NCBI GenBank assembly: GCA_036877525.1
Contig: JAZGTH010000088.1
Coordinates: forward strand, 560,001-624,000
Source: Chromobotia macracanthus
Lineage: Eukaryota > Chordata > Actinopteri > Cypriniformes > Botiidae
Reading direction: 5' to 3'
Length of the DNA stretch: 64,000 bases
The notes beneath the pieces were generated by a model that saw only the letters and a program-made list of their open reading frames with translations, was not told the origin of the DNA and ran no database searches. Of the stretch, positions 51,901 through 62,100 are shown one piece after another (the first letter of the stretch is position 1; each line of letters starts with the position of its first letter). A program made the position numbers and the translations under genes.

Positions 51901-54900
51901 CCAGCAAACGTTTAAAACATGCAAAGATTCACAGAAAAGCAGAATCAACAGTCTGAAATGGTTCAGACACTTCAATGCTCATGAAATGATTGGAGAAGCT
52001 GATCACATGACCTCTTCAGCTCAGACCCGGTGTGATTTGCATACAGATAGAGCAGATGATTAAAGGACCCCACGACCACTGATCTACACACACACACACA
52101 CACACGTACATTCAACAGGTCTGGACAGAAAAGAAACACTGGACCAATGTGATGAATGAAATATCAAATATCATAACTTCTAGTTAGTTACATTACCCAC
52201 CAGTACCAGGTGACATGAGGGTCGGGTGACCCAGAGGTGATGCAGGTGAAGGTGACAGACTCCTGGTAATCTGCTGTGGCATTGAAGATCTGCTGAGGGA
52301 CGGTGAGAACCGGAGGAACTGTGAGGACCAGACACAAATCACTTCATCAGACACACTGAAAAAATTATTACAGGAAATATCAAACAGATATATAAAGCTG
52401 CCAGTTCAGGTCATTTCAGTACAGACACAAACAAACACAGTAGCATTTTGCACCTTTACAAGAAGAAAAAACAAGAGAGAGAGAGAGAGAGACAGAGCAG
52501 TGTTAATGCTAAATGAAATAAGACTGGAGCACTTCACTGGGCATGTGCAACGTGTGCAGCATCAATCTCCAAGCCAATCAAATGGCTCAAATTGCTATGC
52601 CACGGCTTTTTGTCTTTCTCACAAAAATTACCCTAAAACAGAGAACACACGAGAACCAAAGTGGGAGCATAAAAGAAACAGTGAGAACTCACTGATCCGT
52701 CTGTATACATGCAGGGATCTTTAGTTTCTCATGGCCGTTATTTCTCATGGTCTTTATTTACATAGCTCTTTGTATTTTTTCCTAACAAATGACAGTTTAT
52801 TTGAATATATATATATATATATATAGTGACTCGTGTGCAATAAAACCAGATAAGAGATTTAACAGAGAGAATTCTGTAAATTCAACAAATGCATGTGATT
52901 TTCTGTTATATATCCCAAAATAACATCCTTGTTTCAAACTCCAGGTCACTCTGATGGACTGAATGTGTCTAATATGAGAACAATCAAACAGACAGCATCT
53001 CTCTCCACTCACTGCAGAATCTTTATTCTCTGCTCTGTCATTCACTTCCTGTTAGAATTTGCAGAGTTCACAGAGCTTGAAATCACTAGTTTGGTGATGT
53101 GTATCAGTGAAGGACGAGGCAGATGAGATGTTCTCATCTTCTGTTAAAGGATCAAGGGGACAGAAGAGAGACACTAACAGCTTAGAGCGTCTGATGCTAA
53201 AGTCAGGGTTATGGGAAAGAGCACATTAGCGCATGTCTGCATGCTAGTCACCTGCATAAATGCATTAAACACAGATGTGAAGGACAGTCAGAAGAAACTC
53301 AGAGATTAAAGGTGAGGCATATGTGAACAAATGTATTTGCTCTTGACTTATGTATCATAGACAGATATAAGACTGCAGCTTCAATATCTGATCTTTAAAT
53401 AAAAAAACAGTATAACTAAAGCCACACTTAATTAAAACTGTCCATGTTTATGTACATAAATTTGTTTAAAGCCTTTAAACTTAACAGACTATTGAAATCA
53501 TAATACATATATACTTAGAGAAGCTGGTGGACAGATAAAGTCTCACTGGTGAAGCTAGTTAAAACATGAGTGAGCAGTAGTGATGGTGAATTAGTTTTCA
53601 CTGAAGAACTGATTCACAATCACAGCTCCCTTTCAGCCTCTGTAATCTGTGGTCTTCAGTATGATCCAAACAGCCACAGAAAATGACCATTATATATTTT
53701 AACAAGAAACGGCAGCGTTTCATTATACCAGCAGTTTCAGGACTCACAGGCAGAGCTGGAGATAAATCAGAGAGAACTCTGCACTGAGTCTGCTGTGATG
53801 GACACGAGACGTCTGTAAGTGATTACAGCAGCAGGTTGCTTTGTTTCTGTAGCAGACGGCACTTGTCATGTCTTCAGGATAATAGGACATGCCTCATTGG
53901 ATGAGCTTATTGGATCTTTCAGAGTGCTGTAAGTGCTGATGCTAAATTGAACACAATACACTTTTTCTCTTTTTTGCATGTTATTACATCAGTTTCAGAA
54001 GTATGAGTTGTGCAAGTACTACTGCATGCATTCAGGCAGAGCTCAACACTATTGAATCCTGATAATGGCTCATTTCATGAAACAAGGTAAACGAGCTCAT
54101 TCAAAATACAGCCGCTGTGTCACAAAGCATCTTTAAAGATGAGCTTGTCGTTTGTTTGTGAGAAGCCTGAAGCATGCACTAATTGAAACACAAATCTAGC
54201 CAGCAGAAAATTGAGTGAGCAGATGCTGAGGTGATAATCACAAGATTTGGAACGTGAAATGCCCATTTGAGCCAGAACCTGCTGTGTGCACAATAGCAGC
54301 TTTAGTGTAGACCAGCAGCGAAATTTTACTGTTATTCTAACCTGCTGCTTTATGACTGGTTTATGTTAGTTAGCGAGTTGTTTTTGCTGGTCTAGATGCT
54401 GAACTAGTACAAACTTTTGTCATGACCATATAAAGCCAATAAGTCTGTGATTCTGTAGGATATATGCAGCAACATCTGACAGAAAACATCTTCAAAGCAG
54501 CACACGACAGCAGTCTGATTGCTAAAGTATGACTTCAATTTATAATCTGATCTAACAGATCAAATAACATAGTGCATGCAGGAATTAATTTAACACTTTA
54601 ACAGAAGCATGTGCTGTACATTTCTGTTTTTAAACCCTCTTGCTTCGTAGATTCCCTTATAAATCCATTACAGTGCACATGAGCAAGCAGTTGACATTAT
54701 TGTCTGTGGGACAGTGTGTTATCAACAGAACCCAGAACGTTCCTGTGAAAGTCTTTAAATGGTCTTTACTCTCTGAGTTCACACTCAGTGTCTTGACATT
54801 TTCCTTCATTGTGTCTTCATTGAATGTTGTTTAAATGTATTGAATCCTTCAGCTTCCTCTATACTGAAAGGTGTCCTTGGAGTGGGCTTGTCTTAGCTGG

Positions 54901-56189
54901 ATAACTGTTTTGAAGCTGTGAATAGACAGACTTTGATTTAAGTTGATGTGCTACAGCGTCACTCAGATAAACTCTTGGTGAGGAGGTTCAAACATGATGT
55001 CATGCTTTAGGCCAATCCAGAGAAAAACAGACTTACTATTGACCAGCAGGACGATGTCCCGGAAGTCAATCTCTCCCCTGGCCTCCACACGCGCCTCGCA
55101 GCGATACACACCCTCATCCGCTTTGGTCACTTTCCTGATCTGGAGGTTGTTGGAGGGCAGAACTTGGAGTCTGCCTTCAATACAAGAGACACAAATAGCG
55201 AAAGCTAAATTAAACATTTACATATTCATATTACATATTCTACATATTACATATTCTGAATAACATTTTATGATGTTTGACTACATCTGAGCACAATAAG
55301 AGGAAAATATTATTATCAGTCGCCAAACTACTGCTGCTCTCATTCAGAGGATAAATTAATAAAACACCTAAAGGATTACAGACAAAAAAGCCACTTTCAT
55401 CTGGTTTTGTCATTTCTTGCTGATAAACACAAACCTTTCTCATTTCATTCAGCAGAGATTTTTATAACTGTGCTGTCTAATTAAAATACAACACAGAGAA
55501 AAGGAGAAAAGCAGAGAAATCTTCATGTTTTAATCATGAGAGAACACAGAGCTCAAAGTTCTGTCTTTAAATTTAAGTTTGGAAACTTCCTAAGCAAAGT
55601 TGATATCTGTTGTGATACCTAATGCTAAGTGCATACAATTGTTTGTGTACAGTGGTCTCAAAAACTGAAAACTGAAAAACTAAAATCACACTCACAGTTA
55701 TGTGTATTTATGGACCAGAGCGATGGGTCAAATAGTATTTCATCTCCTGTAAGACGTCTGATCTTATGAACTAGTACAGTTCAGCTTGTACAGTTAAAGC
55801 TGCTGTCTGCTTGTCCTGGTTACTGTAATTTCAATGCATAAACAACCACTAAGAAAAGTATCAAAAGCACCACAGCAGTGTGGGTGTATGACTGTATTTC
55901 TTTGGTTTACTATGTCAATACTGTGAATGAGGCAACCATTCTCTAACACTGAAAACATCCAAGCACTGTGTAATTATTATCTGACACAACCCTGAACCAC
56001 AGCATCACCACAGAACTCAGTCAGAAACACTGATAGACTTCTTACTGTGTGAATCAGATGTTATTTCTCTGTTCTTGTAGAACCAGGACACGGCAGGTAC
56101 CGGAGAGCTCATGACATCACAGATGACCTCAGCAACCTCATTCTGACGAAACTCCTGCGGCGTCTTCACCTCACGAAATGTCAGCTTCT
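33941..56189 (-). CDS. ncam2: neural cell adhesion molecule 2 (NCAM2/OCAM), Ig2 to C-terminus
   Basis: Fourteen coding exons: 56046-56189, 55037-55174, 52201-52318, 49899-50068, 45759-45904, 44789-44939, 43975-44162, 43681-43777, 42580-42753, 41121-41240, 40662-40783, 38363-38537, 35906-36113 and 33941-34052. Phases agree at every joint and give 686 residues plus stop. The protein is a single-pass homophilic adhesion molecule of axons and synapses. Order: Ig2 (KLTFREV), Ig3, Ig4 (SRIGGHQKSM), Ig5 (DFGRYNCTA), FN3-1 (KPDSHGGVPI, RSHGVQ), FN3-2, one membrane helix with a Cys-rich inner edge (CFFLRQCGLLMCI), then GKSKELEEGKAAYL and a short tail KLPLKEENGKDV. Signal peptide and Ig1 lie beyond position 64000. 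The tail exon that follows AAYL in other vertebrates (about 39 residues, KDGSKEPIVE type) was not found. Four exon borders carry large splice-site minisatellites. Confidence 0.95.
34053..35905 (-). other. ncam2 last intron; expected tail exon not found
   Basis: Vertebrate NCAM2 normally has one more exon here, of about 117 nt. I read this intron on the minus strand and found no such coding block. Only ACAGAACCTGA|GTAAGT at 34706-34716 matches the expected end of that exon. A perfect hairpin lies at 35699-35728 and a dispersed-repeat-like stretch (CCAGCTTCAGGACCAGTTAG) just left of it. Confidence 0.55.
35699..35728. repeat. perfect 12-bp inverted repeat, 6-bp loop
   Basis: AACAGGGTAAAC, loop AAGCTG, GTTTACCCTGTT. 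It is at the edge of a dispersed-repeat-like segment in the ncam2 intron. Confidence 0.8.
35906..36113 (-). CDS. ncam2: ncam2 exon 13 in window: membrane helix and inner juxtamembrane
   Basis: Acceptor TCTGGTCTCAG|CAGATT, donor GCATATCT|GTGAGT, ending phase 2. It encodes GLGQGTVVSLGVSGLFLLLM, then LVDVSCFFLRQCGLLMCI and SGKSKELEEGKAAY. The Cys cluster at the inner face fits palmitoylation sites known in NCAMs. Confidence 0.96.
36114..37511 (-). other. ncam2 intron, no further feature
   Basis: Unique intronic sequence between the membrane exon and the 39-bp array. No exon-like block, RNA gene or element was recognised. Confidence 0.6.
37512..38362 (-). repeat. 39-bp minisatellite, about 22 copies of a splice donor
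   Basis: The unit reads TGTQMSSRLTPDI in the ncam2 frame. Each unit ends CCAGACATCACAG|GTACACAG, identical to the last 13 bases of exon 38363-38537 plus its donor. Units are nearly identical; variants are GGGGGACA at 37605, TATCAG at two sites, and a TTTGTATACC unit at the far end. 39 bp is 13 codons and no stop occurs in this frame across the array, so any internal donor adds a whole number of 13-residue modules just before the membrane helix. Confidence 0.95.
38363..38537 (-). CDS. ncam2: ncam2 exon 12 in window: FN3-2, second half
   Basis: Acceptor TTGTCCTCACAG|GATAAA, donor ATCACAG|GTACAC. It encodes DKEEQWMTKLVPG, LQPLQWNTRYNVEITARN and EPTYFQFLMPQKPDIT. The donor is the first unit of a 39-bp array that stays open in frame. 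Confidence 0.95.
38538..40235 (-). other. ncam2 intron, no further feature
   Basis: Intronic AT-rich DNA between FN3-2 exons. The open frames here lack splice borders consistent with ncam2 phase. Confidence 0.6.
40236..40661 (-). repeat. 60/68-bp tandem repeat carrying a splice donor, 6 extra copies
   Basis: The donor core TACAAGACG|GTGAGC of exon 40662-40783 recurs with its preceding TCATTAA. Its GGTGAG positions begin at 40270, 40338, 40406, 40466, 40526 and 40594, against 40663 for the true one. Intervals are 68, 68, 60, 60, 68 and 69. The longer unit has an extra CACTGGTGAGG-type block. Variants include AAGATG and AACACG. Neither 60+68 mixtures nor 68 alone keep frame. Confidence 0.9.
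40662..40783 (-). CDS. ncam2: ncam2 exon 11 in window: FN3-2, first half
   Basis: Acceptor TTCTCTGCAG|GTGAGC, donor TACAAGACG|GTGAGC, phase 0. It encodes REPSPPTVHGQRG, RQDDGGMPIVEYIIKYKT. Its last 17 bases and donor are repeated six more times in the intron. Confidence 0.94.
41121..41240 (-). CDS. ncam2: ncam2 exon 10 in window: FN3-1, second half
   Basis: Acceptor CCTCTGTCAG|CCACAG, donor GCCATCC|GTGAGA. It encodes VVLANLEPNTTYEVRVAAVN and GKGQGEFSRTEIFQTLAI; NTT is a sequon. Phase 1 on both sides. Confidence 0.94.
41998..42170. mobile_element. dispersed SINE-like repeat fragment
   Basis: Contains ATTTAGCAGACGCTTTTATC and CAAAGCGACTTACAAAGG, the conserved fish repeat end also seen at 16.6 kb. 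No tRNA-like head with A and B boxes is attached, so it is truncated or belongs to a different element sharing that tail. Confidence 0.6.
42580..42753 (-). CDS. ncam2: ncam2 exon 9 in window: FN3-1, first half
   Basis: Acceptor GTGTTCTGTTCCAG|ATGTTC, donor GTTCAGA|GTGAGT. It encodes DVPSNPYSVRL, then ATVTFIKPDSHGGVPISYY and RTVRSHGVQ, the diagnostic NCAM FN3-1 core. Confidence 0.95.
42754..43680 (-). other. ncam2 intron, no further feature
   Basis: Non-coding intronic sequence with a short CA run near 43038. Nothing else recognised. Confidence 0.6.
43681..43777 (-). CDS. ncam2: ncam2 exon 8 in window: Ig5, second half
   Basis: Acceptor GTTTATCCTCAG|GTCACA, donor GCACAGGCAG|GTATGT. It encodes VTPMSDRDFGRYNCTARNNI then GARYQEFILAQA; the second Ig5 Cys is in YNCTA, also a sequon. 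Confidence 0.95.
43975..44162 (-). CDS. ncam2: ncam2 exon 7 in window: Ig5, first half
   Basis: Acceptor CTTTTAATTAG|ATGCACC. It encodes YAPKFQINQTIFYSWEGNPV, ISCDVRSNPQATMLWRRD and ends RSLLE. The donor GAG|GTTCTC is unusually weak, but phase 0 and homology both place the border there. Confidence 0.9.
44789..44939 (-). CDS. ncam2: ncam2 exon 6 in window: Ig4, second half
   Basis: Acceptor TTGGTTTAG|AGTCAG, donor ATTGAGT|GTAAGT. It encodes DGRVEVRGQHGKSML, LSDWGRFDCEA and SRIGGHQKSMFLDIE, hallmark NCAM2 sequence. Confidence 0.95.
44940..45758 (-). other. ncam2 intron within Ig4, no further feature
   Basis: Non-coding sequence between the two Ig4 exons. No element or RNA recognised. Confidence 0.6.
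45759..45904 (-). CDS. ncam2: ncam2 exon 5 in window: Ig4, first half
   Basis: Acceptor GTGGGTTCAG|TTCAGCC, donor GATAAG|GTATAT, ending phase 0. It encodes VQPHITQLRNVTAVEG (sequon NVT), ISCTAEGEPLPEISWRR and FTDGDK. A CT microsatellite forms the pyrimidine tract of this acceptor. Confidence 0.94.
45914..45962 (-). repeat. GA/CT microsatellite serving as a pyrimidine tract
   Basis: About 24 GA dinucleotides on the plus strand. On the transcribed strand they read (CT)n ending 10 bases before the CAG of the acceptor of exon 45759-45904, so the microsatellite is the polypyrimidine tract itself. Confidence 0.92.
46104..47722 (-). mobile_element. Tc1-like DNA transposon, inactive copy
   Basis: 1619 bp flanked by TA on both sides (46102-46103 and 47723-47724), the Tc1/mariner target duplication. 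The terminal inverted repeats are about 215 bp, starting CAGTCATGTGAAAAAATTAG, with a second GGACACCCT near the inner end of each (46312 and 47511), i.e. the IR/DR arrangement. It lies in the intron between ncam2 exons 49899-50068 and 45759-45904, with its transposase in the same orientation as ncam2. Confidence 0.93.
46520..47335 (-). pseudogene. Tc1-like transposase, frameshifted
   Basis: Starts MVRAKELSEAFRKKTVASYE, preceded by an in-frame ATG at 47350. The first helix-turn-helix, the GRPA linker (PRTGRPASS), and two catalytic Asp (WTDESK and DNDPKH) are visible. A short deletion after HTSKSTKE, near 46570, shifts the frame. The third catalytic residue (NPIE motif) lies downstream in another frame with a further stop. 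The enzyme cannot be active. Confidence 0.92.
47725..48604 (-). other. ncam2 intron, no further feature
   Basis: Intronic sequence between the Tc1 copy and the 54-bp array. No exon or RNA seen. Confidence 0.55.
48605..49898 (-). repeat. 54-bp minisatellite, about 24 copies of exon end plus splice donor
   Basis: The unit reads SQLFLKVLSEESLHILYE in the ncam2 frame. Each copy holds about 28 bases of the end of exon 49899-50068 (GAGCCAGCTGTTCCTCAAAG) followed by GTGTTGA|GTGAGG, or GTGTTCG|GTGAGG as in the true donor in the copies nearest 49570 and 49895. 54 bp is 18 codons and no stop occurs for over 20 copies. The frame breaks only near 48737, where a copy has lost two bases. Splicing from any internal donor keeps frame and changes only the junction residue (Val or Ile). 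Confidence 0.95.
49899..50068 (-). CDS. ncam2: ncam2 exon 4 in window: Ig3, second half
   Basis: Acceptor GTGTGTCTGACAG|GAAAGG, donor GTGTTCG|GTGAGG. It encodes SDQYML, STLTVRNV, GGPYTCRASNKAG and ends SQLFLKVF. The donor is the first unit of a 54-bp array; the frame stays open through all of it. Confidence 0.95.
50069..52200 (-). other. ncam2 intron within Ig3, no further feature
   Basis: Non-coding. ATT trinucleotide run near 50151-50170 and a pyrimidine-rich stretch (TCTTTCTGTCTGTCTCTCTG) near 50993-51020. No element identified. Confidence 0.6.
52201..52318 (-). CDS. ncam2: ncam2 exon 3 in window: Ig3, first half
   Basis: Acceptor GGTCCTCACAG|TTCCTCC, donor TGGTACTG|GTGGGT, ending phase 2. 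It encodes PPVLTVPQQIFNATADY (N-glycosylation sequon NAT), Cys in TFTCITSG and Trp in HVTWYW. Too short and interrupted to appear as a long frame. Confidence 0.92.
52319..55036 (-). other. ncam2 intron, microsatellites only
   Basis: A GA run at 52471-52493 and a TA run at 52805-52824. The rest is unique, with no exon-like segment fitting ncam2. Confidence 0.6.
55037..55174 (-). CDS. ncam2: ncam2 exon 2 in window: Ig2, second half
   Basis: Acceptor TCTTGTATTGAAG|GCAGAC, donor GTCAATA|GTAAGT. It encodes NNLQIRKV, DEGVYRCEARVEARGEIDFR; the second Ig2 Cys is in YRCEA. Very close to NCAM2 of other vertebrates. Confidence 0.95.
55175..56045 (-). other. ncam2 intron within Ig2, no further feature
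   Basis: Non-coding sequence between the two Ig2 exons, nothing recognised. Confidence 0.6.
56046..56189 (-). CDS. ncam2: ncam2 exon 1 in window: Ig2, first half
   Basis: Acceptor GTTCATACAG|AGAAGCTG, donor TCACACA|GTAAGA. It encodes KLTFREVKTPQEF, the first Ig2 Cys (VICDV) and the core Trp (VSWFY). The acceptor is the edge unit of the 31-bp array to its right. Confidence 0.93.
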
Positions 56190-59100
56190 CTGTATGAACA
56201 CACACAACATCACAACTTCTCTGTGAGAACACACACAACATCACAACTTCTCTGTGAGAACACACACAACATCACAACCTCTCTGTGAGAACACACACAA
56301 CACCACAACCTCTCTGTATGAACACACACAACACCACAACCTCTCTGTATGAACACACACAACACCACAACTTCTCTGTTTGAACACACACAACACCATA
56401 ACCTCTCTGTGAGAACACACACAACACCACAACTTCTCTGTATGAACACACACAACACCACAACTTCTCTGTTTGAACACACACAACACCACAACCTCTC
56501 TGTGAGAACACACACAACACCATAACCTCTGTGTGAGAACACACACAACACCACAACTTCTCTGTGAGAACACACACAACACCACAACCTCTCTGTATGA
56601 ACACACACAACACCACAACTTCTCTGTATGAACACACACAACATCACAACTTCTCTGTATGAACACACACAACACCACAACTTCTCTGTGAGAACACACA
56701 CAACACCACAACCTCTCTGTATGAACACACACAACACCACAACTTCTCTGTATGAACACACACAACATCACAACTTCTCTGTATGAACACACACAACATC
56801 ACAACTTCTCTGTGAGAACACACACAACACCACAACCTCTCTGTATGAACACACACAACACCACAACTTCTCTGTATGAACACACACAACATCACAACTT
56901 CTCTGTATGAACACACACAACATCACAACTTCTCTGTATGAACACACACAACACCACAACCTCTCTGTGAGAACACACACAACACCACAACTTCTCTGTA
57001 TGAACACACACAACACCACAACTTCTCTGTATGAACACACACAACACCACAACTTCTCTGTATAAACACACAACACCATAACCTCTCTGTATAAACACAC
57101 AACACCATAACCTCTCTGTGAGAACACACACAACATCACAACTTCTCTGTATGAACACACACAACATCACAACTTCTCTGTTTGAACACACACAACACCA
57201 TAACCTCTCTGTGAGAACACACACAACACCACAACTTCTCTGTATGAACACACACAACACCACAAATTCTCTGTTTGAACACACACAACACCATAACCTC
57301 TCTGTGAGAACACACACAACACCACAACTTCACTATGAGAACACACACAACACCACAACTTCTCTGTATGAACACACACAACACCACAACTTCTCTGTTT
57401 GAACACACACAACACCATAACCTCTCTGTGAGAACACACACAACATCACAACTTCTCTGTGAAAACACACACAACACCATAACCTCTCTGTGAGAACACA
57501 CACAACACCACAACCTCTCTGTATGAACACACACAACACCACAACTTCTCTGTATGAACACACACAACACCACAACCTCTCTGTGAGAACACACACAACA
57601 CCACAACCTCTCTGTATGAACACACACAACACCACAACTTCTCTGTGAGAACACACACAACACCACAACTTCTCTGTATAAACACACAACACCATAACCT
57701 CTCTGTGAGAACACACACAACATCACAACTTCTCTGTTTGAACACACACAACACCATATCCTCTCTGTGAGAACACACACAACACCACAAGTTCTCTGTA
57801 TGAACACACACAACACCACAAATTCTCTGTTTGAACACACACAACACCACAACTTCTCTGTATGAACACACACAACACCACATCTTCTCTGTTTGAACAC
57901 ACACAACACCATAACCTCTCTGTGAGAACACACACAACATCACAACCTCTCTGTGAGAACACACACAACACCACAACTTCTCTGTGAGAACACACACAAC
58001 ACCACAACTTCTCTGTATGAACACACACAACACCACATCTTCTCTGTTTGAACACACACAACACCATAACCTCTCTGTGAGAACACACACAACACCACAA
58101 CCTCTCTGTGAGAACACACACAACACCACAACCTCTCTGTGAGAACACACACAACACCACAACTTCTCTGTATGAACACACACAACACCACATCTTCTCT
58201 GTGAGAACACACACAACACCACAACCTCTCTGTATGAACACACACAACACCACAACTTCTCTGTATGAACACACACAACACCACAACTTCTCTGTATGAA
58301 CACACACAACACCACAACCTCTCTGTATGAACACACACAACACCACAATTTCTCTGTATGAACACACACAACACCACAACTTCTCTGTATGAACACACAC
58401 AACACCACAACCTCTCTGTATGAACACACACAACACCATAACCTCTCTGTGAGAACACACACAACACCACAACTTCTCTGTGAGAACACACACAACACCA
58501 CAACTTCTCTGTGAGAACACACACAACATCACAACTTCTCTGTATGAACACACACAACACCACAACTTCTCTGTATGAACACACACAACATCACAACTTC
58601 TCTGTATGAACACACACAACACCACAACTTCTCTGTATGAACACACACAACATCACAACTTCTCTGTATGAACACACACAACACCACAACTTCTCTGTAT
58701 GAACACACACAACACCACATCTTCTCTGTATGAACACACACAACATCACAACTTCTCTGTATGAACACACACAACACCACAACCTCTCTGTGAGAACACA
58801 CACAACACCACAACTTCTCTGTATGAACACACACAACACCACATCTTCTCTGTTTGAACACACACAACATCACAACTTCTCTGTATGAACACACACAACA
58901 CCACAACCTCTCTGTATGAACACACACAACACCACAACCTCTCTGTGAGAACACACACAACACCACAACTTCTCTGTATAAACACACAACACCACAACTT
59001 CTCTGTATAAACACACAACACCATAACCTCTCTGTGAGAACACACACAACATCACAACTTCTCTGTATGAACACACACAACATCACAACTTCTCTGTATG

Positions 59101-62100
59101 AACACACACAACACCACAACTTCTCTGTATGAACACACACAACACCACAACCTCTCTGTGAGAACACACACAACACCACAACTTCTCTGTGAGAACACAC
59201 ACAACACCACAACTTCTCTGTGAGAACACACACAACACCATAACCTCTCTGTATGAACACACACAACACCACAACTTCTCTGTGAGAACACACACAACAC
59301 CACAACCTCTCTGTGAGAACACACACAACACCACAACCTCTCTGTATGAACACACACAACACCACAACCTCTCTGTGAGAACACACACAACACCACAACC
59401 TCTCTGTATGAACACACACAACACCACAACTTCTCTGTATGAACACACACAACACCACATCTTCTCTGTTTGAACACACACAACACCACAACTTCTCTGT
59501 ATGAACACACACAACACCACAACTTCTCTGTATGAACACACACAACATCACAACTTCTCTGTATAAACACACAACACCACAACTTCTCTGTATAAACACA
59601 CACAACATCACAACTTCTCTGTGAAAACACACACAACACCATAACCTCTCTGTGAGAAGACACACAACACCACAACCTCTCTGTATGAACACACACAACA
59701 CCATAACTTCTCTGTGAGAACACACACAACACCACAACTTCTCTGTATGAACACACACAACACCACAACCCTCTGTATGAACAGACACAACACCACAACT
59801 TCTCTGTATGAACACACACAACACCACAACTTCTCTGTATGAACACACACAACACCACAACCTCTCTGTATGAACACACACAACACCACAACCTCTCTGT
59901 ATGAACACACACAACACCACAACTTCTCTGTATGAACACACACAACATCACAACTTCTCTGTATGAACACACACAACACCACAACTTCTCTGTATGAACA
60001 CACACAACACCATAACCTCTCTGTGAGAACACACACAACACCACAACTTCTCTGTGAGAACACACACAACACCACAACTTCTCTGTGAGAACACACACAA
60101 CACCACAACTTCTCTGTATGAACACACACAACACCACATCTTCTCTGTTTGAACACACACAACACCACAACTTTTCTGTATGAACACACACAACACCACA
60201 ACTTCTCTGTATGAACACACACAACATCACAACTTCTCTGTATAAACACACAACACCACAACTTCTCTGTATAAACACACACAACATCACAACTTCTCTG
60301 TGAAAACACACACAACACCATAACCTCTCTGTGAGAACACACACAACACCACAACCTCTCTGTATGAACACACACAACACCATAACTTCTCTGTGAGAAC
60401 ACACACAACACCACAACTTCTCTGTATGAACACACACAACACCACAACCTCTCTGTATGAACAGACACAACACCACAACTTCTCTGTATGAACACACACA
60501 ACACCACAACTTCTCTGTATGAACACACACAACACCACAACCTCTCTGTATGAACACACACAACACCACAACCTCTCTGTATGAACACACACAACACCAC
60601 AACTTCTCTGTATGAACACACACAACATCACAACTTCTCTGTATGAACACACACAACACCACAACTTCTCTGTATGAACACACACAACACCATAACCTCT
60701 CTGTGAGAACACACACAACACCACAACTTCTCTGTGAGAACACACACAACACCACAACTTCTCTGTGAGAACACACACAACACCACAACCTCTCTGTATG
60801 AACACACACAACACCACAACTTCTCTGTGAGAACACACACAACACCACAACCTCTCTGTGAGAACACACACAACACCACAACCTCTCTGTATGAACACAC
60901 ACAACACCACAACCTCTCTGTGAGAACACACACAACACCACAACCTCTCTGTATGAACACACACAACACCACAACTTCTCTGTGAGAACACACACAACAC
61001 CACAACTTCTCTGTATGAACACACACAACATCACAACTTCTCTGTATGAACACACACAACACCACAACTTCTCTGTATGAACACACACAACATCACAACT
61101 TCTCTGTATGAACACACACAACACCACATCCTCTCTGTATGAACACACACAACACCACAACCTCTCTGTGAGAACACACACAACACCATAACCTCTCTGT
61201 ATGAACACACACAACACCACAACTTCTCTGTGAGAACACACACAACACCACAACTTCTCTGTATGAACACACACAACACCACATCTTCTCTGTATGAACA
61301 CACACAACACCACATCTTCTCTGTATGAACACACACAACACCACAACTTCTCTGTATGAACACACACAACACCACAACTTCTCTGTATGAACACACACAA
61401 CATCACAACTTCTCTGTTTGAACACACACAACACCACAACCTCTCTGTGAGAACACACACAACACCACAACCTCTCTGTATGAACACACACAACACCACA
61501 ACTTCTCTGTATGAACACACACAACACCACATCTTCTCTGTATGAACACACACAGCACCACATCTTCTCTGTATGAACACACACAACACCACAACTTCTC
61601 TGTATGAACACACACAACACCACAACTTCTCTGTATGAACACACACAACACCACAACTTCTCTGTGAGAACACACACAACACCACAACCTCTCTGTGAGA
61701 ACACACACAACACCACAACTTCTCTGTGAGAACACACACAACACCACAACTTCTCTGTGAGAACACACACAACACCACAACTTCTCTGTGAGAACACACA
61801 CAACACCACAACTTCTCTGTGAGAACACACACAACACCACAACCTCTCTGTGAGAACACACACAACACCACAACTTCTCTGTGAGAACACACACAACACC
61901 ACAACCTCTCTGTGAGAACACACACAACACCACAACTTCTCTGTGAGAACACACACAACACCACAACTTCTCTGTGAGAACACACACAACACCACAACTT
62001 CTCTGTGAGAACACACACAACACCACAACTTCTCTGTGAGAACACACACAACACCACAACCTCTCTGTGAGAACACACACAACACCACAACTTCTCTGTG

